A stretch of 64,000 bases of DNA from positions 115,330-179,329 of the forward strand of contig CALAJN010000003.1 in assembly GCA_937922675.1 (NCBI GenBank), written 5' to 3'. The notes under the pieces are model-generated. The model was not told the DNA's origin, did not search any database, and worked only from the letters and a program-made list of their open reading frames with translations. The position numbers were made by a program, and so were the translations under genes. This stretch comes from an uncultured Granulosicoccaceae bacterium (lineage in GTDB: Bacteria; Pseudomonadota; Gammaproteobacteria; Granulosicoccales; Granulosicoccaceae). Positions 18,005 to 26,722 of this stretch are shown here, in pieces. Each line of letters opens with the position of its first letter. Positions within the stretch are counted from its first letter, which is position 1.

Positions 18005-20644
18005 ATGCGGGCTGCAGGCGTCGCCCGACGCATTACGCTTGGGTGGCTGGCAGCCTTTCTGGGCATATTGCTGGCCTTCGTTGCTTTTTTGCATTGGAGT
18101 GGCGCGACGACGCGCCTTGATCGCTTGCTGCACGACAGCTGGGTCCGGCTGCATCAGCAAGAGGCACCAACGGATATCGTTATCGCCGCGATCGACCCTG
18201 CGAGTCTGGCAGCGATTGGTCGCTGGCCTTGGCCCCGCGACACGCAGGCGGCGGCGTTTCGGGAGCTGGCACGCCTTGGCGCACGGGCACTGGTTGTGGA
18301 TATCATCTACACAGAGCCTGCGCGCGACAGGGCCTCCGATCAGGGCCTCGCTGACGCTGTTGCGGCGATACCCACAAGCATACTGCCGGTGTTGCTTGAG
18401 GGCGGGGTAGGACGCTCGGCCACCGATAATCTGCCGCTACCTGTGCTGACGCGGGCTGCCTCAGGTCTTGGGCATATCTTTTTGCCAATTGACAGCGACG
18501 GCATCGTTCGGCGTATCAATCTCAAGGCCGGATTCAGACGTGCCCACTGGCCCGCGCTCGCACTGGCGGCTCATCTGGAAACACGTGCGCCCGAGCAGGG
18601 TCCCGCAGCCGACGCTGTGCCCGGCAAGCGGCAGGCCGTGCTGGATCCGCCGCAGAACGTGTGGGTCGGTGACCACGAGGTGCTGATACCCTTTTACGGG
18701 CCTGCCGGGACCTTCGCCAGCGTGTCGATGGTGGATCTACTGGAGGGGCGTGTGCCGCGCAGTGCAATAGAGGGCAAGGTGGTGCTCGCTGGGCTCACTA
18801 CCTCAGGACTGGGTGATGTGGTGCCGACACCGGTCTCTGCTCAGGACAGACCGCTGCCGGGTATCGAGGTCCATGCCAATGTCCTCGCCGCGCTCGGAGC
18901 TGGTGCTCTGGTAACTGCGACGCCTGTATGGGTTGGCTTTCTGGTTGCCGCTTTGCTGTTGCCGGTGCTACTGGGTCTGTACTCACGCGCGCCGCCGCAA
19001 TGGAGTCTACCGCTGGCGCTGACCGGAGCCGTCATTCCGATCCTACTGAGTCTGGCCTTGTACTCGGAGCGCCAACTATGGTTTGCACCGGTTGGTGTCA
19101 GCATTGCAGTGTTGGCAAGTTATCTTGCCTGGAGCCGGCATCGCCTGGCTTTCGTCAATCGTTTTTTGGAGCGAGAGCAGGCGCTACTCGATCCTCATGT
19201 GCCGACAAACGAATCCAGTGATCTGCGTGCGCTGGTGAGCTTCTTTGAGCACGCTGTGCGTCATTTGCCGATCATGGGTTGGCGTTTCTCGACCCTCGGA
19301 CGTCACTACTCGGGTGGTGAGTCAGTACCCGAACTACCGAACGAAGCAGTTGCCAGTTCGGGTTGGCGATACAGCAATGGCGTGCACGTCCGACGCTACC
19401 CGACTCAGGGCCGCTTGCACATCGCCATCACGCTCTCTGATGAGACTCAAGCAAGCGATATCAGGGCGTATATCGATAGCCTCGGGCGTATTCGATCACG
19501 TGTTCGACGCTCTGTTCTGGGCGGCTCGCTGGAGCGCTTGCAGCGCAATGCGCAGGCGCTGTCCAATCAATTGGTCTGGCTGCGGGGCGTCAAGGAATTC
19601 AGCGAAACCGTGCTTGCGGGGAGCCCGATGGGTTTTGCTGTGTGGAATCCAGCGGGTGAGATGGTCCGTGGCAATGCCCTGATCGAGCAACTCATAAAAG
19701 GCCTGGGCAAGCGCGCGCAGCTGATCGACTTCATTCAAGCGATTGACCGGGACCCCGAACAGAGCGATATCCGGGAGCGTCTGCAGGGTCTGCTCACCCG
19801 CGGTGAAGGATGGCAGCTCGTCTATGAAGCCGGTGAGCAAGAGCTCGTTATTGACTTCAGTGCAGTCGGCGACACGTTGTCGGAGCGCTTGATTTGCGCA
19901 AGTGTTGTCGATGTCACCCAGATGCGCACGGCAGAACGTGCCCGTGCCGAGTTGGTGGACTACCTGTCGCATGACTTGCGATCGCCGCTGATTTCTGCAC
20001 TGTATGAGATTGAATCAGATGGACCTGTGGCCGATGCCGGTGCTGTGCCCCCTTCTCAGGATGATTTGCAGGTGCGCGCCCGTATTGCGGGCAATATCCG
20101 TCGAAGCCTTGCCATGATGGACGATCTGTTGCATGTGGCTCGTGCTGACAGTCTCGATGGCAGTACCTTTGACGAGCTCTTGTTCAATGCCGTGCTTGAT
20201 AACGCGCTTGATCAGATGCTGCCGCAAGCGAACGCACGCGCTATTGTCCTTCGGGTAGACAGCTGTGATGATGAGCTGTGGATGCAGGGTGATGCTAGCT
20301 CGCTCGAACGAGCCGTGGCTAATATCGTCGGTAACGCAATCAAGTATTCACCGGAAGGCAGCGAGGTGCGTGTGCGGTTGCAGCGTCTGCCCAGGGTGGA
20401 TGGCTTGTTGCTGAGTGTTAGCGATGATGGTGTGGGTATCGATCCAGACATGATAGACAAGCTGTTTGTGCGCTTCAGGCGCGATGCGCGTGTGCAGGGG
20501 CGCTTCAAGGGTATTGGACTGGGCCTCGCGCTTGTGAGCCGGGTTGTCAGCCAGCATGGCGGGTCGGTTGAGGCCCGTAGCGAGGGACAAGGCACGGATA
20601 TCGTCATGCAACTTCCGCTGATAGAGACACCCGCAGACGCTTGA
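18005..20644 (+). CDS. CHASE2-domain sensor histidine kinase
   Basis: Membrane sensor kinase. An N-terminal helix precedes a ~270-residue extracytoplasmic CHASE2 domain (DIVIAAIDPASLAAIGRWPWPRD, VVLAGLTTSGLGDVVPTPV), then about three transmembrane segments (~300-375). A PAS-like middle region, a HisKA box (VDYLSHDLRSPLISAL, with phospho-His) and a HATPase_c domain with N-box NAIKYSPEGS and GVGIDPDMIDKLFVRF / GIGLGLALV follow. The ATG at 18005 (MRAAGVARRITLGW) is one base past the regulator stop; an upstream in-frame ATG overlaps the regulator. The ligand is unknown. Confidence 0.92.
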   Translation: MRAAGVARRITLGWLAAFLGILLAFVAFLHWSGATTRLDRLLHDSWVRLHQQEAPTDIVIAAIDPASLAAIGRWPWPRDTQAAAFRELARLGARALVVDIIYTEPARDRASDQGLADAVAAIPTSILPVLLEGGVGRSATDNLPLPVLTRAASGLGHIFLPIDSDGIVRRINLKAGFRRAHWPALALAAHLETRAPEQGPAADAVPGKRQAVLDPPQNVWVGDHEVLIPFYGPAGTFASVSMVDLLEGRVPRSAIEGKVVLAGLTTSGLGDVVPTPVSAQDRPLPGIEVHANVLAALGAGALVTATPVWVGFLVAALLLPVLLGLYSRAPPQWSLPLALTGAVIPILLSLALYSERQLWFAPVGVSIAVLASYLAWSRHRLAFVNRFLEREQALLDPHVPTNESSDLRALVSFFEHAVRHLPIMGWRFSTLGRHYSGGESVPELPNEAVASSGWRYSNGVHVRRYPTQGRLHIAITLSDETQASDIRAYIDSLGRIRSRVRRSVLGGSLERLQRNAQALSNQLVWLRGVKEFSETVLAGSPMGFAVWNPAGEMVRGNALIEQLIKGLGKRAQLIDFIQAIDRDPEQSDIRERLQGLLTRGEGWQLVYEAGEQELVIDFSAVGDTLSERLICASVVDVTQMRTAERARAELVDYLSHDLRSPLISALYEIESDGPVADAGAVPPSQDDLQVRARIAGNIRRSLAMMDDLLHVARADSLDGSTFDELLFNAVLDNALDQMLPQANARAIVLRVDSCDDELWMQGDASSLERAVANIVGNAIKYSPEGSEVRVRLQRLPRVDGLLLSVSDDGVGIDPDMIDKLFVRFRRDARVQGRFKGIGLGLALVSRVVSQHGGSVEARSEGQGTDIVMQLPLIETPADA

Positions 20645-20677
20645 GCCTTGGCGGCGTTGACCGAGAGGCCGATACCT

Positions 20678-21370
20678 TCAGCCGGGCAAGATCGTTTCTG
20701 CCTTTCCGTCGGGACGACCGAGTATGAGCTCATCCGCGCCGCGGGCGGCAAACAGGCCGCAGGTCACCAGACCGGCAATGGCATTGAGACGTTTTTCCAG
20801 TGCTTTGGGGTCATCGATGCTGAACTCATGGCAGTCGAGGATCAGGTTGCCGTTGTCAGTGACTACACCCTCGCGGTATTCAGGATCAGCACCCATGAGA
20901 ACGATCTGTCTGGCAACGTAACTGCGAGCCATGGGGATGACCTCTATCGGCAAGGGGAAGTCACCCAGTTGCTCCACGCGTTTGGAGTCATCGGCAATGC
21001 ACACAAAACGTCGACTGGCTGCTGCGATGATCTTCTCGCGGGTCAGGGCTGCACCGCCGCCCTTGATCAGATTGAGTCCGGGGTCCACCTCATCTGCGCC
21101 GTCGATGTAGAGCTCCAGCGTGCCGGTCATGTTCAGGTCCAACACCTCGATGCCAGCGGCTTGCAAGCGTTGCTCGGTTTTGGATGATGCCGCTACCGCG
21201 CCTGTGACCAGTCCCGGTTGGCGCTCGATGAGTGCAACCAGTACGTCAACAGTAGATCCCGAGCCAATGCCCAGGGGAGCGCCCTCCTCGATACGCGACA
21301 AGGCAGCCTCTGCTGCTGCCCGCTTGCCGGGGGGCGCATCACTGAGAACGGTGGCATTGTCAACGAGCAT
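20678..21370 (-). CDS. rpiA: Ribose-5-phosphate isomerase A
   Basis: Interconverts ribose-5-phosphate and ribulose-5-phosphate in the pentose phosphate pathway. Family motifs are visible: [44 protein letters not shown] (catalytic Asp and Lys), and [12 protein letters not shown]. The 230-residue length is slightly above the E. coli protein. Start ATG at 21370 ([24 protein letters not shown]); the upstream ATG at 21433 adds residues not seen in the family. It diverges from ilvA across about 90 bases. Confidence 0.96.
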   Translation of the reverse strand: MLVDNATVLSDAPPGKRAAAEAALSRIEEGAPLGIGSGSTVDVLVALIERQPGLVTGAVAASSKTEQRLQAAGIEVLDLNMTGTLELYIDGADEVDPGLNLIKGGGAALTREKIIAAASRRFVCIADDSKRVEQLGDFPLPIEVIPMARSYVARQIVLMGADPEYREGVVTDNGNLILDCHEFSIDDPKALEKRLNAIAGLVTCGLFAARGADELILGRPDGKAETILPG

Positions 21371-21461
21371 CCTGGGGGTTCTCCGTGGGATTGATCGCGG
21401 AGTCAAAACCAAAATGGTTCTGAAGCCGGTCATCGGCGCCTATGAAAGCTATGCTGCTCAC

Positions 21462-23006
21462 ATGAGCAAGCTTGTAGAAGATTACATCAGGCGCATCCTG
21501 TCGGCGCGCGTCTACGACGTGGCCACAGAGACCCGGCTGCATGATGCCCCGGTCTTGTCAGAGCGTCTGGGCAACCGTGTGTTACTCAAACGCGAAGACG
21601 AGCAAAGCATCTTCTCGTTCAAGTGCCGTGGTGCGTTCAATCGTATCCACAAGCTCGTGGAGCATGAGGCGCAGGAGGGCAGGGAGCCGCTGGCGGGTGT
21701 GATTGCGGCATCGGCCGGTAATCATGCCCAGGGTGTGGCACTGGCAGCGCGCAAGCTTGAGCTCGAGGCGATCATCGTGATGCCCAGAACCACCCCCGGG
21801 ATCAAGGTGGATGCTGTACGCGCCCTGGGTGCTGAGGCCATTCTGCACGGCGACGATTTTGATACCGCGCTGCAGTTTGCTCTGGGCAGGGCTGATGAAC
21901 TCGGCTTTGCGTTTATTCACCCCTTCGATGCTCAAGACACCATTGCAGGCCAGGGCACTGTCGCGGTCGAGATTTGCAGGCAACACCCGGGCGAGTTGGA
22001 CGCGGTGTTTGTCCCGGTAGGCGGTGGTGGTCTGGCTGCCGGTATGAGCGCCTATCTGAGTTACCTTCGCCCTGATGTGCGCACGATTGGTGTCGAGCCT
22101 GTGGATGCTGCCAGCATGCACGCGGCACTGGCAGCTGATGAGCGTGTGGTCTTGAGTGAAGTGGGCCTGTTTGCAGACGGTGTAGCCGTGAAGCAGGTGG
22201 GTGCTGCCAACTTTGAATTGTGTCGGGAGTGTCTTGACCACGTGGTGCTGGTTACCGTTGACGAGATGGCCGCAGCTATCAAGGATATTTTCAATGAGAC
22301 ACGCACCATGGTCGAACCTGCGGGAGCGCTTGCACTCGCTGGCTTGAAGCGTCACGTACGTGAGACCGAGGTGCAGGGCCAGACCTTCATTGCCATCAGC
22401 TCGGGCGCCAACATCAACTTTGATCGCTTGCGCCATGTGGCAGAACGCGCCGAAATCGGGGAGTCACGAGAAGCCTTGTTTGGCGCCACCATCGCCGAGG
22501 AACCCGGCAGTTTCAGGCGCTTCTGCCAAGCGCTCGGTCAACGAAGTATCACCGAGTTCAACTACCGTTTTCACAGTGTAGAAAGCGCCGTTGTGTTTGC
22601 GGGTGTCGAAGTCGGCGGTGGCATCGAGGAGCGTCGTGGCCTGGTAAACGAGTTGAGCGAGGCGGGGTATCCGATCATGGATTTGACCGGAAACGATACC
22701 GCCAAGTTGCATGTGCGGCACATGATCGGCGGGCGTGCAGGTTTGCCGCACGAGCGCGTGTTTCGCTTTCGTTTCCCGGAGCGTCCGGGCGCATTGTTGC
22801 GCTTTCTGACACGCATTGGTGAGCGTTACAACGTCACACTGTTCCACTACCGCAATCACGGTGCTGCCTATGGGCGTGTGCTCGTGGGCATCGATGCCAG
22901 TGACGATGACGGTGTTGCCGCACTGCTCGCAGGTATTGCTGCTGAACCCGGCTTCCACAGCGAAGAGGAATCCGACAACGAAGCCTATCGCTTGTTTCTT
23001 GCCTGA
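21462..23006 (+). CDS. ilvA: Threonine dehydratase, biosynthetic
   Basis: PLP enzyme converting threonine to 2-oxobutyrate, the first step of isoleucine synthesis. Catalytic-domain motifs are SIFSFKCRGAFNRIHKL (PLP lysine in the FKxRGA context), [28 protein letters not shown] and ISSGANINFD. The last ~170 residues form the double ACT-like regulatory region typical of the isoleucine-inhibited biosynthetic form. Start ATG at 21462 (MSKLVEDYIRRIL) is exactly the E. coli-type start; length 514 residues. Its 3' end overlaps the convergent fau gene by 22 bases. Confidence 0.97.
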   Translation: MSKLVEDYIRRILSARVYDVATETRLHDAPVLSERLGNRVLLKREDEQSIFSFKCRGAFNRIHKLVEHEAQEGREPLAGVIAASAGNHAQGVALAARKLELEAIIVMPRTTPGIKVDAVRALGAEAILHGDDFDTALQFALGRADELGFAFIHPFDAQDTIAGQGTVAVEICRQHPGELDAVFVPVGGGGLAAGMSAYLSYLRPDVRTIGVEPVDAASMHAALAADERVVLSEVGLFADGVAVKQVGAANFELCRECLDHVVLVTVDEMAAAIKDIFNETRTMVEPAGALALAGLKRHVRETEVQGQTFIAISSGANINFDRLRHVAERAEIGESREALFGATIAEEPGSFRRFCQALGQRSITEFNYRFHSVESAVVFAGVEVGGGIEERRGLVNELSEAGYPIMDLTGNDTAKLHVRHMIGGRAGLPHERVFRFRFPERPGALLRFLTRIGERYNVTLFHYRNHGAAYGRVLVGIDASDDDGVAALLAGIAAEPGFHSEEESDNEAYRLFLA

Positions 23007-23620
23007 TCTTCGGTGCTGATCGCCTGATATCCGGATGCGGTAACAACCGCATCGAGGGGTACGTCCCAACTCATGGGCTCAAGTGCTTCGACACGCTGAA
23101 AATCGTGAGCGACACCGATCAGCCGTGGTCGCTCTGCAGCGTTGGCAAAGGCGCGGTCATAAAAGCCACCACCCATGCCGAGCCGATTGCCGCGCATGTC
23201 AAAGGCAACCAGAGGCACCAATACAAGCTCAAGGCTTGAGCTGGCCAGTGACTCAGCGCTGTTGCTGTGGGTGATCTCGGGCTCGGGGATACCAAAGCGG
23301 TTGTGCGTGAAACGCGTTTCATCGTAGATACGCACAAAGATCATCGAGTGCGCATTGATGACAGGGACGGTGGTCGCTGCGCCGCAGGCGCGTGCAAACT
23401 GCATGGCAGGCTCGACTGATTGTTCACCGCGAACAGCCAGGTAGCCCGCGAGAGAGCTTACTCGCTCAAGTTCAGGGCGCAAATGCAGCGCAACAGCCTC
23501 GCCAGACTCGTGCACAAAAGACTCATCTAGTGCTGCACGCTGTTGGCGCATGTGCGCGCGCAACTCAGAGCGCCACGCGTCGGATTCAGGGGCTCCAGAC
23601 GAATGAAATGTATCAACCAC
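22985..23620 (-). CDS. fau: 5-formyltetrahydrofolate cyclo-ligase
   Basis: Converts 5-formyl-THF to 5,10-methenyl-THF with ATP. The family signature is clear: LVPLVAFDMRGNRLGMGGGFYDRAF, preceded by the HNRFGIPEP substrate region and followed by GVAHDFQ...WDVPLDAVVT. The start is uncertain. The frame is open to a TTG at 23662, but that lies within the predicted 6S RNA. A GTG at 23620 gives a family-like length; an ATG at 23551 (MRQQRAALDES) would trim the N terminus. It sits directly downstream of 6S RNA as in E. coli. Confidence 0.88.
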   Translation of the reverse strand: MVDTFHSSGAPESDAWRSELRAHMRQQRAALDESFVHESGEAVALHLRPELERVSSLAGYLAVRGEQSVEPAMQFARACGAATTVPVINAHSMIFVRIYDETRFTHNRFGIPEPEITHSNSAESLASSSLELVLVPLVAFDMRGNRLGMGGGFYDRAFANAAERPRLIGVAHDFQRVEALEPMSWDVPLDAVVTASGYQAISTEDQARNKR

Positions 23621-23799
23621 AAGTGCCGTTTTCAGCGTGCTACCTTGAACCAATTGGCTCAAGTGGGAACGACTGGAACCGCATCAGGCTTTCCGCCGTA
23701 ACGGACGTGCACAACAGCGGTGACCAGACCACTCCCGGGGTGTGAAATTAGGCTCAAGGGATATACCCGACCGAATCACGAACACCGTAGAAGATACAC
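23608..23799 (-). ncRNA. ssrS: 6S RNA
   Basis: Global regulator RNA that binds sigma-70 RNA polymerase by mimicking an open promoter. Read on the minus strand it holds the known landmarks in order: a CCCTTGAGCC...TTTCACACC segment, GTCCGTTACGGCGGAAAGCC, and the 3' hairpin CACTTGAGCCAATTGG followed by TTCAAGG. The ends can pair: GTGTATC at the 5' side with GATACAT at the 3' side, continuing as CTAC/GTGG. The predicted size of about 190 nt matches other 6S RNAs. The zapA-ssrS-fau order is the standard gammaproteobacterial one. A TATGGT -10-like hexamer lies just upstream. The ends are estimates. Confidence 0.9.
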
Positions 23800-23865
23800 G
23801 CAAGACCATAGCATGTTGATCTGAATTTACCGGCTATCGTTCGCCAATTTGCAAGGACAGGCAGA

Positions 23866-24327
23866 TCAGGCAGAAGGGTCCGTTGCCGAGGTAGCAGACT
23901 GGTCGGCAGCCTTGGCCACCGATTCAGCTGTTCCCTCAAGGAGCGAGCTGACCTCGGGCTCATCGAGGGCGCTCGCAAGGCGTGAGTTCAGTGTTGCCAG
24001 GCGCTTGAGGACCTCGGGATCATCGCCTTGTCGAGCACGTGATTTGAGCAGCGCATCGGCGGTATTGATCGCCGTGACGATCGCTATCTTCTCGATACTC
24101 GACGTGGTGTTGCGCGACTTCAGGTCCCGCATGGAACGGTCGATGTAGGCGGCAGCTTGCTTCAGATCCTCTTCCTCGCCCGGACGACAACCAATGGTCA
24201 CCTCCTTGTCGAGGATGCGCAGTTTGGCCTGCTGTGACTTCTGCTTAGTGCGCTCGGATGTGGTCTCGGCCTCGGCGTCGGTCTCTGCTGTGGCGGTTTT
24301 TTTTGGCGACATGCGGGTACTGCTCAT
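23866..24327 (-). CDS. zapA: Cell division protein ZapA
   Basis: FtsZ-ring-associated protein that bundles FtsZ filaments. The core resembles ZapA: LRILDKEVTIGCRPGEEEDLKQAAAYIDRSMRDLK, then an alpha-helical SIEKIAIVTAINTADALLKS. The product is longer than usual (153 against ~100-110 residues) because of a polar N-terminal extension of about 33 residues and a C-terminal Ala/Ser tail. Its start overlaps the stop of the upstream 73-residue coiled-coil gene by four bases. Confidence 0.9.
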   Translation of the reverse strand: MSSTRMSPKKTATAETDAEAETTSERTKQKSQQAKLRILDKEVTIGCRPGEEEDLKQAAAYIDRSMRDLKSRNTTSSIEKIAIVTAINTADALLKSRARQGDDPEVLKRLATLNSRLASALDEPEVSSLLEGTAESVAKAADQSATSATDPSA

Positions 24328-24545
24328 TGACCGACTTCCAGTGATTTAAGGCGCACGATCATCTGCTCGACCTTGCTGCGGGCAGTTTCGTTTTTCTCGA
24401 TCAGGCGCGAGCGCTCGTCCACCAATTCCTGTTGTTGATCCTGCAACAGGGTGTTCTCTGCCTGGAGTCGTTCACACAAGGTGACGATCGCGGCCAAACG
24501 GCGCTCGAGAGCTTCCAGTTCGTTTTCGAGAATATCTTTAGCCAT
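24324..24545 (-). CDS. Small coiled-coil protein, ZapB-like / TIGR02449 type
   Basis: A 73-residue, almost entirely helical protein with heptad-like Leu spacing (LEALERRLAAIVTLCERLQAEN, then LLQDQQQELVDERSRLIEKN). Small coiled-coil proteins of this type are conserved immediately upstream of zapA in many gammaproteobacteria and resemble ZapB, a division-ring factor, but the exact role is not established. It overlaps zapA by four bases, so the two are translationally coupled. Confidence 0.85.
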   Translation of the reverse strand: MAKDILENELEALERRLAAIVTLCERLQAENTLLQDQQQELVDERSRLIEKNETARSKVEQMIVRLKSLEVGQ

Positions 24546-24716
24546 GCAGACCCTGAGGCAGCCGGAGTCAAAGGTATCAAGTCGCTGTTGAGCGAGCCTT
24601 TTCGTCGCGCGGCCGACTGTATACTTGAGGCGTGCAGAGTACAGGCAAGTGTCCGGTTTTGTCTGCCTCTGCGGCGCAAAGCCCCTCCTAGCCCACTGAC
24701 GGCCCGAGCCATTTCA

Positions 24717-25379
24717 ATGAGCCTGCCTCCGGACACTGCTGATCCCCAACCTGAAGTCCCCACGGCGCAGGCAGAGGCTGCTCTTGGCGCGGTCGGAGTC
24801 CCGCTGTCAGTGGCCGAGGCGCACGGACTCGCCTGCGGGCTGCTATGCAGTCAGACCTCGGCTGCCGCCAAGTCGCGCTGGTTTACCGAGCTGCTTGATG
24901 CGGCTCAGCTCGGTGTGGACTCGCTAGCTGCGCACGCAGGCTCTGTACGCTGTCTGGATGCCTGGTTCGAGGCAACTCAGGTGCAGCTCGATGCGCCTGA
25001 CATGGTCTTTGAGCCTGCACTGCCCTCGGACGAGACTCCGCTGGGATTGAGAATCGATGCACTTGGCGACTACTGCGCCGGTTTTACCTACGGGGTCGGG
25101 ATCGGGGTGTCAGCCCGCGGTAACCGACCATTGCCAGCGGATACCCGGGAGCTGTTAACCGACTTTCAGGCCATTGACAGCATCGAGCGCGGCGCTGCTG
25201 CAAAGATGAGTGGGCAGAGCGCTTCGGACGGCGCGTCAGACCCGGGTTCAGAGGCTGACTACGTCGAGTTACTGGAGTATGTGCGCATTGGCGTGTTGGT
25301 CGTGCTCGAGGAGCTCAAACCGGTAGACCGCGCCGATACAGCGGTAGTTGCCAACAAAGACGCGACACGATTGCACTGA
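24717..25379 (+). CDS. UPF0149/YgfB family protein
   Basis: Member of the YgfB/YecA family, usually encoded beside pepP and ubiH as here. The N-terminal part shows SVAEAHGLACGLLCSQTS and a later LGDYCAGFTYGVGIG segment, typical of the family; the C-terminal part (YVELLEYVRIGVLVVLEEL) ends the helical bundle. The biochemical role is not settled; in Pseudomonas a YgfB homologue affects beta-lactam resistance. The ATG at 24717 (MSLPPDTADPQ) is chosen because the longer ORF runs back over the divergent coiled-coil gene. Its stop overlaps the pepP ATG (TGATG). Confidence 0.9.
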   Translation: MSLPPDTADPQPEVPTAQAEAALGAVGVPLSVAEAHGLACGLLCSQTSAAAKSRWFTELLDAAQLGVDSLAAHAGSVRCLDAWFEATQVQLDAPDMVFEPALPSDETPLGLRIDALGDYCAGFTYGVGIGVSARGNRPLPADTRELLTDFQAIDSIERGAAAKMSGQSASDGASDPGSEADYVELLEYVRIGVLVVLEELKPVDRADTAVVANKDATRLH

Positions 25380-26722
25380 TGCAACTATTGACCAAGACAC
25401 ACTCGGCGGAATTGAAGCGGCGTAGACGTGCACTGATGCGCGTCATGGGCAATAACTCGATTGCCTTGATCCCCGCAGCGCATGAAGCGGTGCGCAGTCG
25501 CGACACTCACTATCGCTATCGTCCGGACAGCAACTTCACGTATTTGTCAGGCTTCAGCGAGCCGGATGCCTTGCTGGTACTGGTGCCCAATCGCAAAGCA
25601 GGGCAGTACTTGATGTTCTGTCGTGATCGAGATCCGGAGAGGGAAACCTGGGACGGTCGGCGTGTGGGGGTAGAGCGTGCGCCTGAGTTACTGGGTGCTG
25701 ATGATGCGTTTCCGATTACCGATGTGGACGACATCCTGCCCGGTTTGTTGGAAGGGAGGAGCGCGGTTTATCACACGCTCGGCAAGGACCAGGCGTTCGA
25801 TGCACAGCTGCTGCGCTGGCTGGGAGAGGCGCGCTCGCCAAGGCGTAGCAAGGGAGAAAACCCGGATGCGTTCATATCGCTTGACTATCACCTGCACGAG
25901 ATGCGCGTACACAAGAGCCGCTCGGAACTTGCCTTGATGCGGCGAGCCGCAAAGATCTCGGCGGCGGGTCATCGCGCAGCCATGCTGGCGACTCGCCCGG
26001 GCCGTTACGAGTACGAAATAGAGGCTGAGTTGATCGCCGAGTACACACGTTCGGCCGCCGAACATGCGTTCTTGCCCATAGTGGGAGGCGGTGTCAACGC
26101 TTGTATTCTTCACTACACCGAAAACGAGTCGGTGTTGGCCGATGGGGAACTGGTACTGATCGATTCCGGGGCCGAGTTTCAAGGGTATGCCGGCGACATT
26201 ACACGCACCTTTCCTGTCAACGGCCGCTTCAGTGAGGCGCAGCGCGAGGTCTACGATATTGTGCTTGAGGCCGAGTTGGCTGCTATCGACGCCACGCGTG
26301 CAGGCATGCACTGGAATGCTCCGCACGAGGCGGCCGTAAAGGTGTTGGTGCGCGGGCTCAAGTCGCTGGGTATTCTCAAAGGCTCAGTGACATCTCTGAT
26401 CAAGGACGGGGCTTACAGGCCCTATTACATGCATCGCACCGGGCATTGGCTCGGCATGGATGTACATGATGTGGGTGAGTACAAGCACGGCGACGATTGG
26501 CGAACACTGCAAGCCGGTATGGTGATGACAGTAGAGCCAGGCTTGTATCTTGGAAATCAGCGCAACATACCCAAGCGCTATCGCAATATGGGTATACGCA
26601 TCGAGGATGACGTCATCGTTACCGCCGATGGTGCTCCGGCTGAGGTGACTACAACCGATGTGCCCAAGACTGTCGATGAGATCGAGGCACTGATGCAAGA
26701 GCGCCCCACATCGAATGACTGA
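25379..26722 (+). CDS. pepP: Xaa-Pro aminopeptidase
   Basis: Dinuclear-metal (Mn) aminopeptidase P that removes N-terminal residues preceding proline. The pita-bread domain shows the metal ligands in VLIDSGAEFQGYAGDITRTFP (two Asp), the HRTGHWLGMDVHDVG His region, MTVEPGLYL (Glu) and GIRIEDDV (Glu). The N-terminal domain begins with RRRALMRVMGNNSIALIPAA and includes FRYRPDSNFTYLSGF-like sequence. It overlaps both neighbours and is part of the conserved ygfB-pepP-ubiH unit. Confidence 0.97.
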   Translation: MQLLTKTHSAELKRRRRALMRVMGNNSIALIPAAHEAVRSRDTHYRYRPDSNFTYLSGFSEPDALLVLVPNRKAGQYLMFCRDRDPERETWDGRRVGVERAPELLGADDAFPITDVDDILPGLLEGRSAVYHTLGKDQAFDAQLLRWLGEARSPRRSKGENPDAFISLDYHLHEMRVHKSRSELALMRRAAKISAAGHRAAMLATRPGRYEYEIEAELIAEYTRSAAEHAFLPIVGGGVNACILHYTENESVLADGELVLIDSGAEFQGYAGDITRTFPVNGRFSEAQREVYDIVLEAELAAIDATRAGMHWNAPHEAAVKVLVRGLKSLGILKGSVTSLIKDGAYRPYYMHRTGHWLGMDVHDVGEYKHGDDWRTLQAGMVMTVEPGLYLGNQRNIPKRYRNMGIRIEDDVIVTADGAPAEVTTTDVPKTVDEIEALMQERPTSND

